A DNA stretch of 64,000 nt, taken from the NCBI GenBank assembly GCA_001556025.1, contig LSIB01000168.1, forward strand, positions 1 to 64,000, in the 5' to 3' direction. Position 1 is the first letter of the stretch. Each line of letters starts with the position of its first letter. This DNA comes from Rhizobiales bacterium CCH3-A5. Lineage in GTDB: Bacteria > Pseudomonadota > Alphaproteobacteria > Rhizobiales > Beijerinckiaceae. Under the pieces are notes generated by a model. The model was given only the letters and a program-made list of their open reading frames with translations, was not told the DNA's origin and made no database searches. The translations under genes were made by a program, and so were the position numbers. Below, piece after piece: positions 50,269 through 59,527 of the stretch.

Positions 50269-50978
50269 GACAGGGCTCGGCTTCGGCTGAGATGAGGGCG
50301 GAAATCGGTGACGACGGGCTCCTTCGCCTCGTCCGCGGTAATGATCCAGGGCTCGGCCAGCGCGCCGAGCCGCCAGGACTGGTAGCCGCGCGTTGCCTGA
50401 ACGGCGTCGACATAAGCCTCGCAGATGGGGTCTAGCGGGATCGAATAGCCGGTGAAGCGCGCCGTTACGGGCGCGAACATCGCGTCCGCCGCGCTGAAGG
50501 CGCCAAACAGGAACGGCCCACCGGCCCCGAAACGCGCCCGCGCATCGCGCCAGATCGCGCTGATGCGGGTGACGTCGTCCGCCACTTTTGCTCCGCGATC
50601 CTTCGGCGGATGGACCCAGGCGAGGTTCATCGGGCAGGCCGCGCGCAGCGCCGGAAAGCCGGCATGCATCTCCGCCGAAATCGAGCGCGCCATCGCTCTC
50701 GCGGCCGGGTCGCGTGGCCAGATCGCAAGGTCAGGGCGCGTATCGGCGACATGGTCGAGAATCGCGAGCGACTCCCAGACCTGGATCTCGCCATCGATCA
50801 GCGCCGGCACCTTGCCGCCGGGCGAGAAGACGGAGACGGCGCGCTTCCATTCGGGATCGTCGAAGGCCTGCGCGAAGGGAATCAGCACCTCCTCGAAAGG
50901 AATGCCGAACTGCGTCAGCAAGAGCCAGGGCCGCAGCGACCAAGACGAGTGGTTCTTGTTGGCGATGACGAGTTTCAT
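50265..50978 (-). CDS. Glutathione S-transferase family protein
   Basis: The 237-residue protein has an N-terminal thioredoxin-like domain beginning KLVIANKNHSSWSLRPWL, with SPGGKVPALIDG and a VWESLAILDHVAD segment that binds glutathione, followed by an all-helical C-terminal domain. The substrate is unknown. Four-base overlaps with the racemase before it and ilvN after it suggest translational coupling and a single operon. Confidence 0.9.
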   Translation of the reverse strand: MKLVIANKNHSSWSLRPWLLLTQFGIPFEEVLIPFAQAFDDPEWKRAVSVFSPGGKVPALIDGEIQVWESLAILDHVADTRPDLAIWPRDPAARAMARSISAEMHAGFPALRAACPMNLAWVHPPKDRGAKVADDVTRISAIWRDARARFGAGGPFLFGAFSAADAMFAPVTARFTGYSIPLDPICEAYVDAVQATRGYQSWRLGALAEPWIITADEAKEPVVTDFRPHLSRSRALS

Positions 50979-51685
50979 GCTGCCTGACTCTCGCTCTCCA
51001 GAGCAAAATCCAAAGCCGCCTCCACATGCAGCGCTGTCGTGTCGAACACCGGCAGCGCGGTATCGTCCTGCGAGATCAGCAGCCCGATCTCGGTGCAGCC
51101 GAGGATGACGCCATCGACGCCGTGGCGGGCGACTGCATCCGCGATGATGCCGAGATAGCGCGCCTTCGAGGCAGGCCTGATCTCGCCCCGGCAGAGCTCC
51201 TCATAGATGATGCGATGCACGTCGGTGCGCTCCGCCTCGCCCGGAACGAGCGCATCGACGCTGTGCGCCGCCAGCCGGTCGCGGTAAAACGCCTGTTCCA
51301 TGGTGAAGCGCGTCGCCAGCAGCAGCGGCTTGCGCGATGGGCTGGCCTTGATCGCACGCGCCGTGACGTCCGCGAGATGCAGGAACGGCACGCGCGTCGC
51401 GCCCGTGATCCGGTCGGCGAGTTTGTGCATGGTGTTGGTACAGAGCACGATACAACCCGCACCGGCCTGCTCCAGCCGGCGCGCACTGTCGGCCAGCATA
51501 GCGCCAGCCGCATCCCAGTCGCCGCGCGCCTGCATCTCGGCGATCGGCGAAAAGTCGAGCGAATGCAGCAGGATATCGGCCGAGTGCAGTCCGCCCCGGC
51601 GGGCGCGCACGCCCTCGTTGAGCAGGCGGTAATACACCGCCGTCGATTCCCAGCTCATCCCGCCGATCAGGCCGATTGTGGTCAT
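50975..51685 (-). CDS. Aspartate/glutamate racemase family protein
   Basis: A 236-residue cofactor-independent racemase with GLIGGMSWEST near the start and the two catalytic Cys motifs CTNTMHK and GCTEIGLL. It could act on aspartate, glutamate or a related amino acid (YgeA type). It follows ilvB with a 91-base gap that contains tandem repeats and a possible hairpin, and overlaps GST by four bases. Confidence 0.9.
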   Translation of the reverse strand: MTTIGLIGGMSWESTAVYYRLLNEGVRARRGGLHSADILLHSLDFSPIAEMQARGDWDAAGAMLADSARRLEQAGAGCIVLCTNTMHKLADRITGATRVPFLHLADVTARAIKASPSRKPLLLATRFTMEQAFYRDRLAAHSVDALVPGEAERTDVHRIIYEELCRGEIRPASKARYLGIIADAVARHGVDGVILGCTEIGLLISQDDTALPVFDTTALHVEAALDFALESESQAA

Positions 51686-51732
51686 GTCGTAGTCCCGGAT
51701 CGGCAGTGGGCAATAGGCAGTCGTACTCGTTT

Positions 51733-51770
<38 letters not shown>

Positions 51771-51776
51771 CAGCGC

Positions 51777-53540
51777 TCAAACCAGCTGCTTGCCCCTGGC
51801 GTCGATGATCTCGCCGGTGTCGCCCTCGAAATCGGGCAGGATCATCTCGTTATGCGCCTTGCCGGACGGGATCATCGGGAAGCAGTTCTCCTGCTTGGCG
51901 ACGAGGCAGTCGAAGATCACCGGCTTGGGCGTCTCGATCATCTCCATGATGGCGTCGTCGAGCTTGGCCGGGTCGGAGCAGCGGATGCCATGGCCGCCAT
52001 AGGCTTCCGCCAGCTTGACGAAGTCCGGCAGCGATTCCGAATAGCTCTCGGAATAGCGCCCGCCATGCAGCAGTTCCTGCCACTGGCGCACCATGCCCAT
52101 ATACTCGTTGTTCAGGATGAAGATCTTGACCGGCAGGCGATACTGCACCGCCGTCGACATCTCCTGTATGTTCATCAGGATCGAGGCCTCGCCGGCGATA
52201 TCGATGACCAGCGCCTTGGGGTGCTTCATCTGCACGCCGATGGCGGCGGGCAGGCCGTAGCCCATCGTGCCGAGTCCGCCCGACGTCATCCAGCGGTTGG
52301 GCTCCTGGAAGTGGAAATACTGAGCCGCCCACATCTGGTGCTGGCCGACCTCGGTCGTGACATAGGTGTCGCGCCCCTTGGTCAGCTCGTAGAGCCGCTG
52401 CACCGCGTATTGCGGCTTGATGATGTCGGTCGTGTTCTTGTAGCCGAGGCTGTTGCGGCCGCGCCAACCCTCGATCTGCGTCCACCAGGCGGTCAGTGCC
52501 GCCTTGTCGACCTGCGGCGAGGTCTCGCGCCAGATCCGGACCATGTCCTCCAGCACATGGGCGCAATCGCCGATGATGCCGATATCGACCTTGACGTTCT
52601 TGTTGATAGAGGACGGGTCGATATCGATGTGGATTTTCTTCGAGCCTGGCGAGAAGGCGTCGAGCCTCCCCGTGATGCGGTCGTCGAAGCGCGCGCCGAT
52701 ATTGATCATGACGTCGCAGTCATGCATGGCGAGGTTCGCCTCGTAGGTGCCGTGCATTCCGAGCATGCCAAGCCACTGCCTGTCGGCGGCCGGATAAGCG
52801 CCCAGCCCCATCAGCGTCGAGGTCACCGGGAAGCCGGTCAGCCGGGCCAGTTCGCGCAGCAGCGCCGAGGCGTGCGGGCCGGAATTGATGACGCCGCCGC
52901 CGGTGTAGAACACGGGCTTGCGTGCCTTCGCCATCAGTTCGACGGCCGCCCTGATCTTGTTCAGGTCGCCCTTCACCGTCGGCCGATAGGTCTTGTGCTG
53001 GTTGTCACGCGGGCGGGAATAGCTGCCGCGCGCGAACTGGATGTCCTTGGGGATGTCAACGACGACAGGGCCGGGCCGGCCGTTGGCGGCGACATAGAAG
53101 GCCTCGTGCAGGATGCGCGGCAGGTCCGCGATGCTCTTCACCAGATAATTGTGCTTGGTGCAGGAGCGCGTGATGCCGACCGTGTCGCATTCCTGGAAGG
53201 CGTCCGAGCCGATCAGATGCGTGGGCACCTGTCCCGTGATGACGACGAGCGGGATCGAATCGAGCAACGCGTCGGTCAGCCCGGTGACGGCGTTGGTCGC
53301 GCCAGGGCCCGAGGTCACGAGCACGCAGCCGACCTTGCCCGATGAGGAGCGGGCATAGCCCTCGGCGGCATGGACGGCGCCCTGCTCGTGGCGGACGAGC
53401 ACGTGCTTGACCTTGTCCTGTTGGAACAGCGCGTCGTAGATCGGCAGCACCGCGCCGCCGGGATAGCCGAACAGATGTTCGACGCCCTGGTCCTGAAGCG
53501 CGCGGACGACCATCTCGGCGCCGGTCATCATCTCGCTCAT
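51777..53540 (-). CDS. ilvB: Acetolactate synthase large subunit
   Basis: IlvB is the thiamine-diphosphate enzyme that makes acetolactate or acetohydroxybutyrate, the first common step of branched-chain amino acid synthesis. The 587-residue protein has the N-terminal GYPGGAVLPIYDAL with catalytic Glu (RHEQGAVHAAEGYAR) and C-terminal IAGEASILMNIQEM in the usual ThDP position, where GDG is replaced by GEA, a variant I recall from rhizobial proteins. AGGAGA precedes the ATG. An Ile/Val leader peptide and a terminator precede it. Confidence 0.97.
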   Translation of the reverse strand: MSEMMTGAEMVVRALQDQGVEHLFGYPGGAVLPIYDALFQQDKVKHVLVRHEQGAVHAAEGYARSSSGKVGCVLVTSGPGATNAVTGLTDALLDSIPLVVITGQVPTHLIGSDAFQECDTVGITRSCTKHNYLVKSIADLPRILHEAFYVAANGRPGPVVVDIPKDIQFARGSYSRPRDNQHKTYRPTVKGDLNKIRAAVELMAKARKPVFYTGGGVINSGPHASALLRELARLTGFPVTSTLMGLGAYPAADRQWLGMLGMHGTYEANLAMHDCDVMINIGARFDDRITGRLDAFSPGSKKIHIDIDPSSINKNVKVDIGIIGDCAHVLEDMVRIWRETSPQVDKAALTAWWTQIEGWRGRNSLGYKNTTDIIKPQYAVQRLYELTKGRDTYVTTEVGQHQMWAAQYFHFQEPNRWMTSGGLGTMGYGLPAAIGVQMKHPKALVIDIAGEASILMNIQEMSTAVQYRLPVKIFILNNEYMGMVRQWQELLHGGRYSESYSESLPDFVKLAEAYGGHGIRCSDPAKLDDAIMEMIETPKPVIFDCLVAKQENCFPMIPSGKAHNEMILPDFEGDTGEIIDARGKQLV

Positions 53541-53594
53541 AACGGTCTCCTGCGGTAGTGCGTCTTTGGGTGGGATCGGCGTGAAAAAGGCAAT

Positions 53595-53617
53595 AAAAAA
53601 GGCCCTCCGAGGGGCCT
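53595..53617 (-). terminator. Attenuator terminator of ilvB
   Basis: On the minus strand AGGCCC...GGGCCT (53617-53600) with a short loop, followed by six T. It lies 47 bases after the leader peptide and 55 bases before ilvB, the expected place for an attenuator. Confidence 0.85.
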
Positions 53618-53675
53618 GAACGTGCGCTGGCGTCGGGGACGCGCGGTTCTGAAGAACCGGCCCCTACCAGCGCAC
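53610..53675 (-). promoter_or_regulatory. Alternative RNA pairings of the ilv attenuator
   Basis: Two mutually exclusive pairings are visible. In the first, GTGCGCTGG, the last three codons of the leader (53675-53667), pairs perfectly with CCAGCGCAC (53630-53622). In the second, AGGGGCC just after the leader stop (53665-53659) pairs with GGCCCCT (53616-53610), which is the 5' arm of the terminator. A ribosome stalled at Ile/Val codons would cover the first and free the second, giving an antiterminator. Confidence 0.65.
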
Positions 53676-53699
53676 CGATACGATAATAAGCTTGCGCAT
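53664..53699 (-). CDS. ilvB leader peptide MRKLIIVSVRW (11 aa)
   Basis: The peptide has five branched-chain residues out of eleven (L, I, I, V, V), clustered. It ends 123 bases before ilvB, and its last codons pair with a segment just before a rho-independent terminator. This is the layout of an ilv attenuator in which Ile, Val and Leu supply is sensed by ribosome stalling. Confidence 0.78.
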   Translation of the reverse strand: MRKLIIVSVRW

Positions 53700-53730
53700 G
53701 GCGCGGGAGGCCCTTTCCAGATGTTGCGGG

Positions 53731-53759
53731 ACGCTAGACGAGCCGGGACACCCGGTCAA
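53731..53759 (-). promoter_or_regulatory. Sigma-70-type promoter of the ilv leader operon
   Basis: On the minus strand TTGACC, 17 bases, TAGCGT. It lies 32 bases before the leader peptide ATG. The stretch 53541-53875 between ilvB and the divergent GGDEF gene holds this promoter, the leader peptide, the attenuator, and nothing else recognised. Confidence 0.6.
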
Positions 53760-53875
53760 GAGCCAGCAACAGTCCTCAACCAGACTTTGCGGCAACCGCC
53801 GCAAAGTCACTGACCCAAGGGAACACTTTTTCAAGACCGGGCGGATAGTGTGACCCGTCCCGTGCCGGAGCCCCG

Positions 53876-55339
53876 ATGTATCAGGAAGTGCATACGCAGA
53901 ACATTCCGGCGCGCGCGCATGCACCGGAGATCGCCGAGCTTCTCGGCCGGTTCGCGCGGTATGCACAGGGCACGGCGGGCGCGCCGCACGAGGCCTTCCT
54001 AGACGAGGTGATGCCGAGCTTCGGGCAGGATCTCCTCATCGTCAGGCCGACGGGCGACGGCGACTATGCCTATGTCCATTACGGCCGCGAGATCATGCGC
54101 TATGTCGGCGGCAACCGGCTCGGCGAACTGGTCTCGGAGATGTCGCCCCAGGTCGCCCGCTTCAGCATCTCGACCTTCGATCAGGCGCTCGCCGACGGCA
54201 AGCCGGCCTACACCGTGCATCGCTCGCTGAAGACGGTCAGGGTCTGCCTTTGGGAACGACTGCTGATGCCCACGACGGCGGCCGATGGCCAGCGTTACAT
54301 CGTGGCCTTCAGCCGGCCGCTGCAGTTCCGCGAGGAGTTGCTGACCACGGTGCTCGACACCTCCCCTTCGGGGATCGTCGCCTTGCGCGCCTTGCGCGAC
54401 GATGACGGCAACATCGAGCGCACGCTGATCATCACCGCCAATCGCCGCGCCTCGGCTCTGGCCGGGCGGCCGGACGAGAACCTGCTCGACTGCGACGCGC
54501 GCGAGACCCTGCCTTTCCTGGCCGACCAGACGATCTGGCGGCGCTGCCTCTACGCCATCGAGTTGCGCCGCGCCGACATGGTTGAGACCTCCTACATGAT
54601 CGGGGACAGGACGGTCTGGCTGCAGATCGCGCTGGCCCCGCTCGGCGATGGGCTCGTCATGACGATGACCGACGTTACCGACCTGATGGTCGCCAACCAG
54701 ACCCTGCAAAGCCGCGCAGCGACGCTCGCGCTGGAGATCGGCCGGGAGCGCGCCACGCGCCGGGCCCTGTCGCAGGAGATCGGCCAGCGCGAGGAGCGCG
54801 AACAGGAACTGCGCCGCCTCGCCGAAACAGACCCGCTGACGGCGCTGCTGAACCGGCGCTCCTTCATCGAGAAGGCCAACGCCGCGATCGCCGAGTGCGA
54901 CGCCGCAGGTGACGACACGGCGTTGATCATCGTCGATCTCGACCACTTCAAGAGCGTCAACGACAGCCATGGCCATGCCGCGGGCGATGCCGTGATCCGC
55001 GCCTTCGCCGACCTGCTGCTGGGCATCGCCCGGCCGGGCCGCGATCTGGTCGGCCGCTTCGGCGGCGAGGAATTCGCCGTCTTCATGCCACGAGCCGGCA
55101 CCACGGCCGTGCTGCGAATGGCGCGCCGCATCCAGGACGAACTGGCGCGCCGCAAGCTGCCGGTATCGGAGACGCTGGCCCTGCAGGTCTCGGCGAGCTT
55201 CGGCGTCACCGCCCGCCGTGACGGAGAGAGCTTCACCGCCTTCATCGAGCGCGCCGACCGCGCCCTCTATCGCGCCAAGAACGAAGGCCGCAACCGCATC
55301 TGCCTCGCCGAGGCGGATACAATCGTCGTCGCGGCCTAG
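53876..55339 (+). CDS. PAS-domain diguanylate cyclase (GGDEF)
   Basis: The 487-residue protein has an N-terminal PAS-like region and a second PAS region ([14 protein letters not shown]), a coiled coil near residue 290, and a C-terminal GGDEF domain with GRFGGEEF, the active-site GGEEF form. It should make cyclic di-GMP. The product-inhibition site RxxD normally five residues before GGEEF is absent (PGRD). No membrane span is seen. GGAG precedes the ATG. Its stop overlaps the miaA stop in CTAG. Confidence 0.92.
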   Translation: MYQEVHTQNIPARAHAPEIAELLGRFARYAQGTAGAPHEAFLDEVMPSFGQDLLIVRPTGDGDYAYVHYGREIMRYVGGNRLGELVSEMSPQVARFSISTFDQALADGKPAYTVHRSLKTVRVCLWERLLMPTTAADGQRYIVAFSRPLQFREELLTTVLDTSPSGIVALRALRDDDGNIERTLIITANRRASALAGRPDENLLDCDARETLPFLADQTIWRRCLYAIELRRADMVETSYMIGDRTVWLQIALAPLGDGLVMTMTDVTDLMVANQTLQSRAATLALEIGRERATRRALSQEIGQREEREQELRRLAETDPLTALLNRRSFIEKANAAIAECDAAGDDTALIIVDLDHFKSVNDSHGHAAGDAVIRAFADLLLGIARPGRDLVGRFGGEEFAVFMPRAGTTAVLRMARRIQDELARRKLPVSETLALQVSASFGVTARRDGESFTAFIERADRALYRAKNEGRNRICLAEADTIVVAA

Positions 55340-56283
55340 CGGCCCAATTCCGTCAGCGCGGCAGCAAGCGCAACCTCCGGCGCGACGGCTCGCCAGCCGG
55401 TCATCTGGTGGCGGAACCAGGTGACCTGCCGCTTCGCATAGGCGCGGGTGTCTGCCTGCCCCCGCGCGATCGCCTCGGCGAGGCCGATCTCGCCATCGAG
55501 ATGGGCGATCAGCCCCGGCACGCCATGGGCCCGCATCACGGGCAGCAGCGGATCCAGCCTGCGCTCGCGCAAGGCCGCGACCTCTTCGAGCGCGCCCTGC
55601 GCCATCATGGCCTCGAAACGCCGGTCGATGCGCGCCCGGACTTCGTTGCGCTCAGGCATCACGAACAGCCGCAGCAATCGGCCCTCCCCAAGCGGCCCTG
55701 GCTCGCGCTCGCCCTGGAAGCTCGCCAGCGAACGCCCGGTCGCCAGCACGACCTCCAGCGCCCGCATGATTCTCAGCCGGTCGCTCGGCCGCAGCCTGTC
55801 CGCCATCTCCGGATCGCGCTCGGCGAGTTCGGCATGCAGCAGCTTGGTCTCGATACCGTCGACGCGGGCGCGGAATTCCGACCGTACGTCGTCCGGTACC
55901 GGCGGCATCGGCGACAGTCCTTCGGTCAGGGCCTTGAAATAGAGCCCCGTTCCGCCGACCAGCACCGGCAGCGACCCGGCCAGTTCGAGTTCATCCAGCA
56001 GCGGCGCGACATCCTGCGCGTAGCGCGCTGCCGAATGATTCACCGCCCCGTCGACATGGCCAAAGAGCCGATGCGGCGCGGCGGCCTCCTCCGTGGCGTC
56101 GGGTCTGGCGCTCAGCACGCGCAGGTCTCGATAGACCTGCATCGAATCGGCGTTGATCACGGTCCCGCCAACGCGCTGCGCGAGCGCGACCGCCAGTGCG
56201 GACTTGCCGCTCGCGGTCGGACCTGCGATGAGCACCGCCCTGACCGCCCCCGCCCCATTCTTCTGTTCAGGTTCCGATGACAC
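55336..56283 (-). CDS. miaA: tRNA dimethylallyltransferase
   Basis: MiaA adds an isopentenyl group to A37 of tRNAs that read UNN codons. The 315-residue protein has P-loop [12 protein letters not shown], the [12 protein letters not shown] motif and the [11 protein letters not shown] motif. The start is uncertain: a GTG at 56283 gives 315 residues and overlaps serB by seven bases head to head; a GTG at 56235 gives 299 residues, closer to the P-loop, and leaves room for promoters. The stop overlaps the GGDEF gene stop. Confidence 0.93.
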   Translation of the reverse strand: MSSEPEQKNGAGAVRAVLIAGPTASGKSALAVALAQRVGGTVINADSMQVYRDLRVLSARPDATEEAAAPHRLFGHVDGAVNHSAARYAQDVAPLLDELELAGSLPVLVGGTGLYFKALTEGLSPMPPVPDDVRSEFRARVDGIETKLLHAELAERDPEMADRLRPSDRLRIMRALEVVLATGRSLASFQGEREPGPLGEGRLLRLFVMPERNEVRARIDRRFEAMMAQGALEEVAALRERRLDPLLPVMRAHGVPGLIAHLDGEIGLAEAIARGQADTRAYAKRQVTWFRHQMTGWRAVAPEVALAAALTELGR

Positions 56284-57164
56284 GCGTCGCCACGCTGGTT
56301 TCCGCCCATGGTCAGGCCCTGCTGAGCGATGCCCTGCTCGCTTCAGTCGCGCAAGCCGTGCAGGCCGCCCGTTCCGAGCGCCTCGACGGCGAGATCGCCG
56401 CCGATCTGTTTTGCGACGCCGCTGACGACAAGGCGCTTGAGGCCGGCATCCGCGCGGCGCTCGCCGGAGCCGCCATCGACATTATCGTCCAGCCGGTCGC
56501 GACCCGCCGCAAATCGCTGTTCCTCGCCGACATGGACTCGACCATGATCGGCCAGGAATGCATCGACGAACTGGCTGCCTATGTCGGCCTCAAGGACCTC
56601 GTCGCCGGCATCACCGAGCGCGCCATGCGCGGCGAGATCGCCTTCGAGCCGGCCTTGCGCGAGCGTGTCGCCCTGCTGAAGGGCGTGAACCTTGAGGTCG
56701 TCGATGAGATCATCCGCGAGCGTATCACCCTGACGCCGGGCGGCGGCGAACTCGTCCGCACGATGCGCGCCCATGGCGGCTACACCGCGCTGGTTTCGGG
56801 CGGCTTCACCGTCTTCACTGGCCCGCTCAGTGCGACGATCGGCTTCGACGAGCACCGTTCCAACACGCTGCTGTCGCAGGGCGGCGTCCTCACCGGACAG
56901 GTCGCCGATCCGATCCTCGGCAGGCAGGCCAAGCTCGACGCGCTGGTCGAATTGAGGGCGCGCTTCGGAGCCGACCCGGCCCGGACGCTTGCGATCGGCG
57001 ATGGCGCCAACGACCTCGCCATGCTGGGCGAAGCGGGGCTGGGCGTCGCCTTCCGCGCAAAGCCCGCGGTGGCAGCGGCGGCGCATGCGCGGCTCGATCA
57101 TGCCGATCTGACGGCTCTGCTCTATGCGCAGGGCTATAAGGGCGACGAGATCGTCGGAACCTAA
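56277..57164 (+). CDS. serB: Phosphoserine phosphatase
   Basis: SerB dephosphorylates phosphoserine, the last step of serine synthesis. The 295-residue HAD-fold protein has [11 protein letters not shown] (nucleophile Asp), [11 protein letters not shown] and the late [10 protein letters not shown] motif that binds Mg2+. An N-terminal 80-residue ACT-like region is short. The ATG at 56277 overlaps a possible miaA start on the other strand. The stop overlaps the cupin gene stop in CTAA. Confidence 0.95.
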   Translation: MTRVATLVSAHGQALLSDALLASVAQAVQAARSERLDGEIAADLFCDAADDKALEAGIRAALAGAAIDIIVQPVATRRKSLFLADMDSTMIGQECIDELAAYVGLKDLVAGITERAMRGEIAFEPALRERVALLKGVNLEVVDEIIRERITLTPGGGELVRTMRAHGGYTALVSGGFTVFTGPLSATIGFDEHRSNTLLSQGGVLTGQVADPILGRQAKLDALVELRARFGADPARTLAIGDGANDLAMLGEAGLGVAFRAKPAVAAAAHARLDHADLTALLYAQGYKGDEIVGT

Positions 57165-57502
57165 TCCACGATGAACAGCTTCGCGCCAATCGTGGTGCGC
57201 GAGCGATGCGCCTCGGCCCCGTCGGCGACCTGATAGCTCATGCCGGTCTTAAGCGGCATCACGCGCCCGTCCTCGAGCGTCGTCTCCATTTCGCCGTCGA
57301 GGCACAGGATGATGTGGCCCTTCGAGCACCAGTGGTCGGAGACATAGCCCGGCGAGTATTCGACCATCCGCACCCGGATGCGGTTCTCGTCCGGCCCGAA
57401 ATACTGCGTACGCCAGATCGCCTCCCCGACATCGCCGGCATGGTGCTCGGGCCGAACCTGAGACCAGTCCGTCGTGACGAAAGGGATGTCGCTGATCTTC
57501 AT
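57161..57502 (-). CDS. DHCW-motif cupin fold protein
   Basis: A 113-residue single cupin with SDHWCSKGH, the DHCW-like motif, and a late GMSYQVADGAEAHRS. The His residues could bind a metal, but no activity is known for the family. AGGAG lies nine bases before the ATG at 57502, so the Met codons at 57526 and 57529 are rejected. Its gene is convergent with serB. Confidence 0.88.
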   Translation of the reverse strand: MKISDIPFVTTDWSQVRPEHHAGDVGEAIWRTQYFGPDENRIRVRMVEYSPGYVSDHWCSKGHIILCLDGEMETTLEDGRVMPLKTGMSYQVADGAEAHRSRTTIGAKLFIVD

Positions 57503-57597
57503 GGGCTTGGGCTCCTGCCAATTCATCAAAGGCTCTCACCGCATCCGGAGAAGCGCCAGCGCAAAACCGGAATGAGGCACATCACCAAAATCCCAAA

Positions 57598-57626
57598 TGA
57601 AAAGGGCGGCCCCGAAGGACCGCCCT
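57598..57626 (-). terminator. Rho-independent terminator of degP
   Basis: On the minus strand AGGGCGG (57626-57620) pairs with CCGCCCT (57609-57603), followed by TTTCATTT. It lies 24 bases after degP. Confidence 0.75.
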
Positions 57627-57650
57627 GATCGCAACGCCGAACGAATCGCC

Positions 57651-59183
57651 TCAGTTCATCGCGACTGCGACAAACCGCACCTCGCCCTGCGCGTTCGAAA
57701 CCAGCAGCAGGGCCGACTTCTTGCCCTCCTTCTTCAGCGCGTCGAGGCGCTTGGTCACGTCCTCGGGCGAGTTCACCGCCTCCTGGCCGATCTCTACGAT
57801 CAGTTCGCCGACCGAGATGCGCTTGTCGGCGGCGTTGGAGTTGGGTTCGACCTTGGTGATGACGACACCCTTCGTCCCGTCCTTGATCGAGTAGCGCTTC
57901 TTCAGCTCCTCGGTCTGCGGCGAGAATTCGAGGCCGAGCGCGGTCGTGACGGCAGGCTTGGCCGGCTCGGCCGGCGTGCGCGCCGAGGCCGGCTGGACCT
58001 TCTCCCCATCCTCGAGGCGGCCGAGCTTGACCGTCTTGACTAGCTCCTTGCCCTTGCGCATCACGGTGACCGGCACGTCCTTGCCGACCGGGGTGGCGGC
58101 GACGATGCGCGGCAGGTCGCGCGAATCCTTGACCTCCTTGCCGTCGAACTTGACGACGACGTCGCCGATTTCGAGCCCGGCCGGCTTCCCAGGCCCCTTG
58201 TCGTCGACGCCGGCGACGAGCGCGCCGCGCGCCGTGCCCAGGCCCAGAGCCTCGGCGGTGGCGTCGTCGACGCTCTGGATTCGTACGCCGAGCCAGCCGC
58301 GGCGGGTCTCGCCGAACTCCTTGAGTTGATCGACGATATTGGTCGCCAGCGAGGACGGCACGGCAAAGCCGATGCCGACCGAGCCGCCGGTCGGCGACAG
58401 GATCGCCGTGTTGATGCCGATCACCTCGCCGGCCATGTTGAACAGCGGCCCGCCCGAATTGCCCTTGTTGATGGCGGCGTCGGTCTGGATGTAGGTGTCG
58501 TAGGGGCCTTGGCTGATGTCCCGGTTGCGGGCCGAGACGATGCCCGACGAGACCGAACCGCCGAGACCGAACGGGTTGCCGATCGCCATCACGGGGTCGC
58601 CGATGCGCATCGCGTCGGAATCGCCGAACTTGACCGCCGGGAGCGGCTTATCGTGCTTCACGCGCAGGACCGCGAGGTCGACCTTGGCGTCCTTGCCGAC
58701 CACTTCCGCCTTCAGGCGCAGCCCGTTGCCGAAGATCACGGTGATCTCGTTGGCGTCGCCGATGACGTGGTTGTTGGTGACGACGATGCCCGAGGCGTCG
58801 ATGACGAAGCCCGAACCGGCCGATTGCGAGCGGCGCTGCTGCGGCGACTGGTTCGGGGCTTGACCCTGTCCCTGCTGGCCCTGGCCGCGTCGGTTGAAGA
58901 ACTCCTCGAACAGGTCGCCGAAGGGCGTGTCGGGGCCGAGCTGCGGCAATTGCGGCAGGGTGCGGTTGCGCGTGTCGGCAGTGGTCACGGCCGAAATGTT
59001 GACGACGGCCGGCATCACGCGATCGACGAGATCGGCCAGCGAAGCTTGCCCGGTGAGGACCGGCGGGGGCGCTGCGGTCTGTGCCTGGGCGAGCATCGGA
59101 GCGGTCGTCAGGGCAAGGGTTGCGACGCCGGCGGCGATCGCGAACCGCACGGGCCGGGAGGCTTGAGCGAATTTCAGTGCCAT
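57651..59183 (-). CDS. degP: Do family periplasmic serine protease (DegP/HtrA)
   Basis: A 510-residue periplasmic protease and chaperone. It has a signal peptide ending near residue 35 (APMLAQAQ), a trypsin-like domain with catalytic His (TNNHVIG), Asp (KVDLAVLRV) and Ser (GNSGGPLF), then two PDZ domains. A Gln-rich linker (RRGQGQQGQGQ) lies in the LA loop. GAGGA lies seven bases before the ATG at 59183; an in-frame 59255 start is rejected. It lies downstream of hflC and a DUF2065 gene. Confidence 0.96.
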   Translation of the reverse strand: MALKFAQASRPVRFAIAAGVATLALTTAPMLAQAQTAAPPPVLTGQASLADLVDRVMPAVVNISAVTTADTRNRTLPQLPQLGPDTPFGDLFEEFFNRRGQGQQGQGQAPNQSPQQRRSQSAGSGFVIDASGIVVTNNHVIGDANEITVIFGNGLRLKAEVVGKDAKVDLAVLRVKHDKPLPAVKFGDSDAMRIGDPVMAIGNPFGLGGSVSSGIVSARNRDISQGPYDTYIQTDAAINKGNSGGPLFNMAGEVIGINTAILSPTGGSVGIGFAVPSSLATNIVDQLKEFGETRRGWLGVRIQSVDDATAEALGLGTARGALVAGVDDKGPGKPAGLEIGDVVVKFDGKEVKDSRDLPRIVAATPVGKDVPVTVMRKGKELVKTVKLGRLEDGEKVQPASARTPAEPAKPAVTTALGLEFSPQTEELKKRYSIKDGTKGVVITKVEPNSNAADKRISVGELIVEIGQEAVNSPEDVTKRLDALKKEGKKSALLLVSNAQGEVRFVAVAMN

Positions 59184-59316
59184 CTCTGGTCCTCGTTGAA
59201 AGATCGTGGAAAGCCGCGAAGGCGGCGCGGAACGCTGGTGAAGAGTGAACCTCAAAATGCGGCGGAAGGGCGACGCACGATCATGTCATCACGCAACCGT
59301 CAGAACACCGAAAAAC

Positions 59317-59505
59317 TCAGCCGCCGCGCACGATCCATACAAGAAAAACGCCAAGCACTGCGGAACCGATGCCGATCAGCCTCATGCGCTCGACCGGCGT
59401 CTCTGCAGCGCTGCGCAGGGCGTCCTTGGCGAGGTTCGGCACCGCCGCGAAAAGGATGCCTTCGATGGCGAAAACCAGCCCGAGCGCCGCGATGAAATCC
59501 AGCAT
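59317..59505 (-). CDS. DUF2065 (YjeT-like) small membrane protein
   Basis: This 62-residue protein has two hydrophobic spans: LDFIAALGLVFAIEGILFA at the start and LIGIGSAVLGVFLVWIV at the end. It is the YjeT/DUF2065 family that follows hflC in many proteobacteria, including E. coli. The gene is 22 bases after hflC on the same strand. The function is unknown. Confidence 0.88.
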   Translation of the reverse strand: MLDFIAALGLVFAIEGILFAAVPNLAKDALRSAAETPVERMRLIGIGSAVLGVFLVWIVRGG

Positions 59506-59527
59506 GCGCAGCGCTCGAGGCTTAAGG

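Noticed and set aside
52190..52210. Apparent loss of the ThDP motif (GEA instead of GDG) in IlvB
   Set aside because: I recall the same variant in rhizobial acetolactate synthases and the surrounding motif is intact, so the enzyme is not judged inactive.
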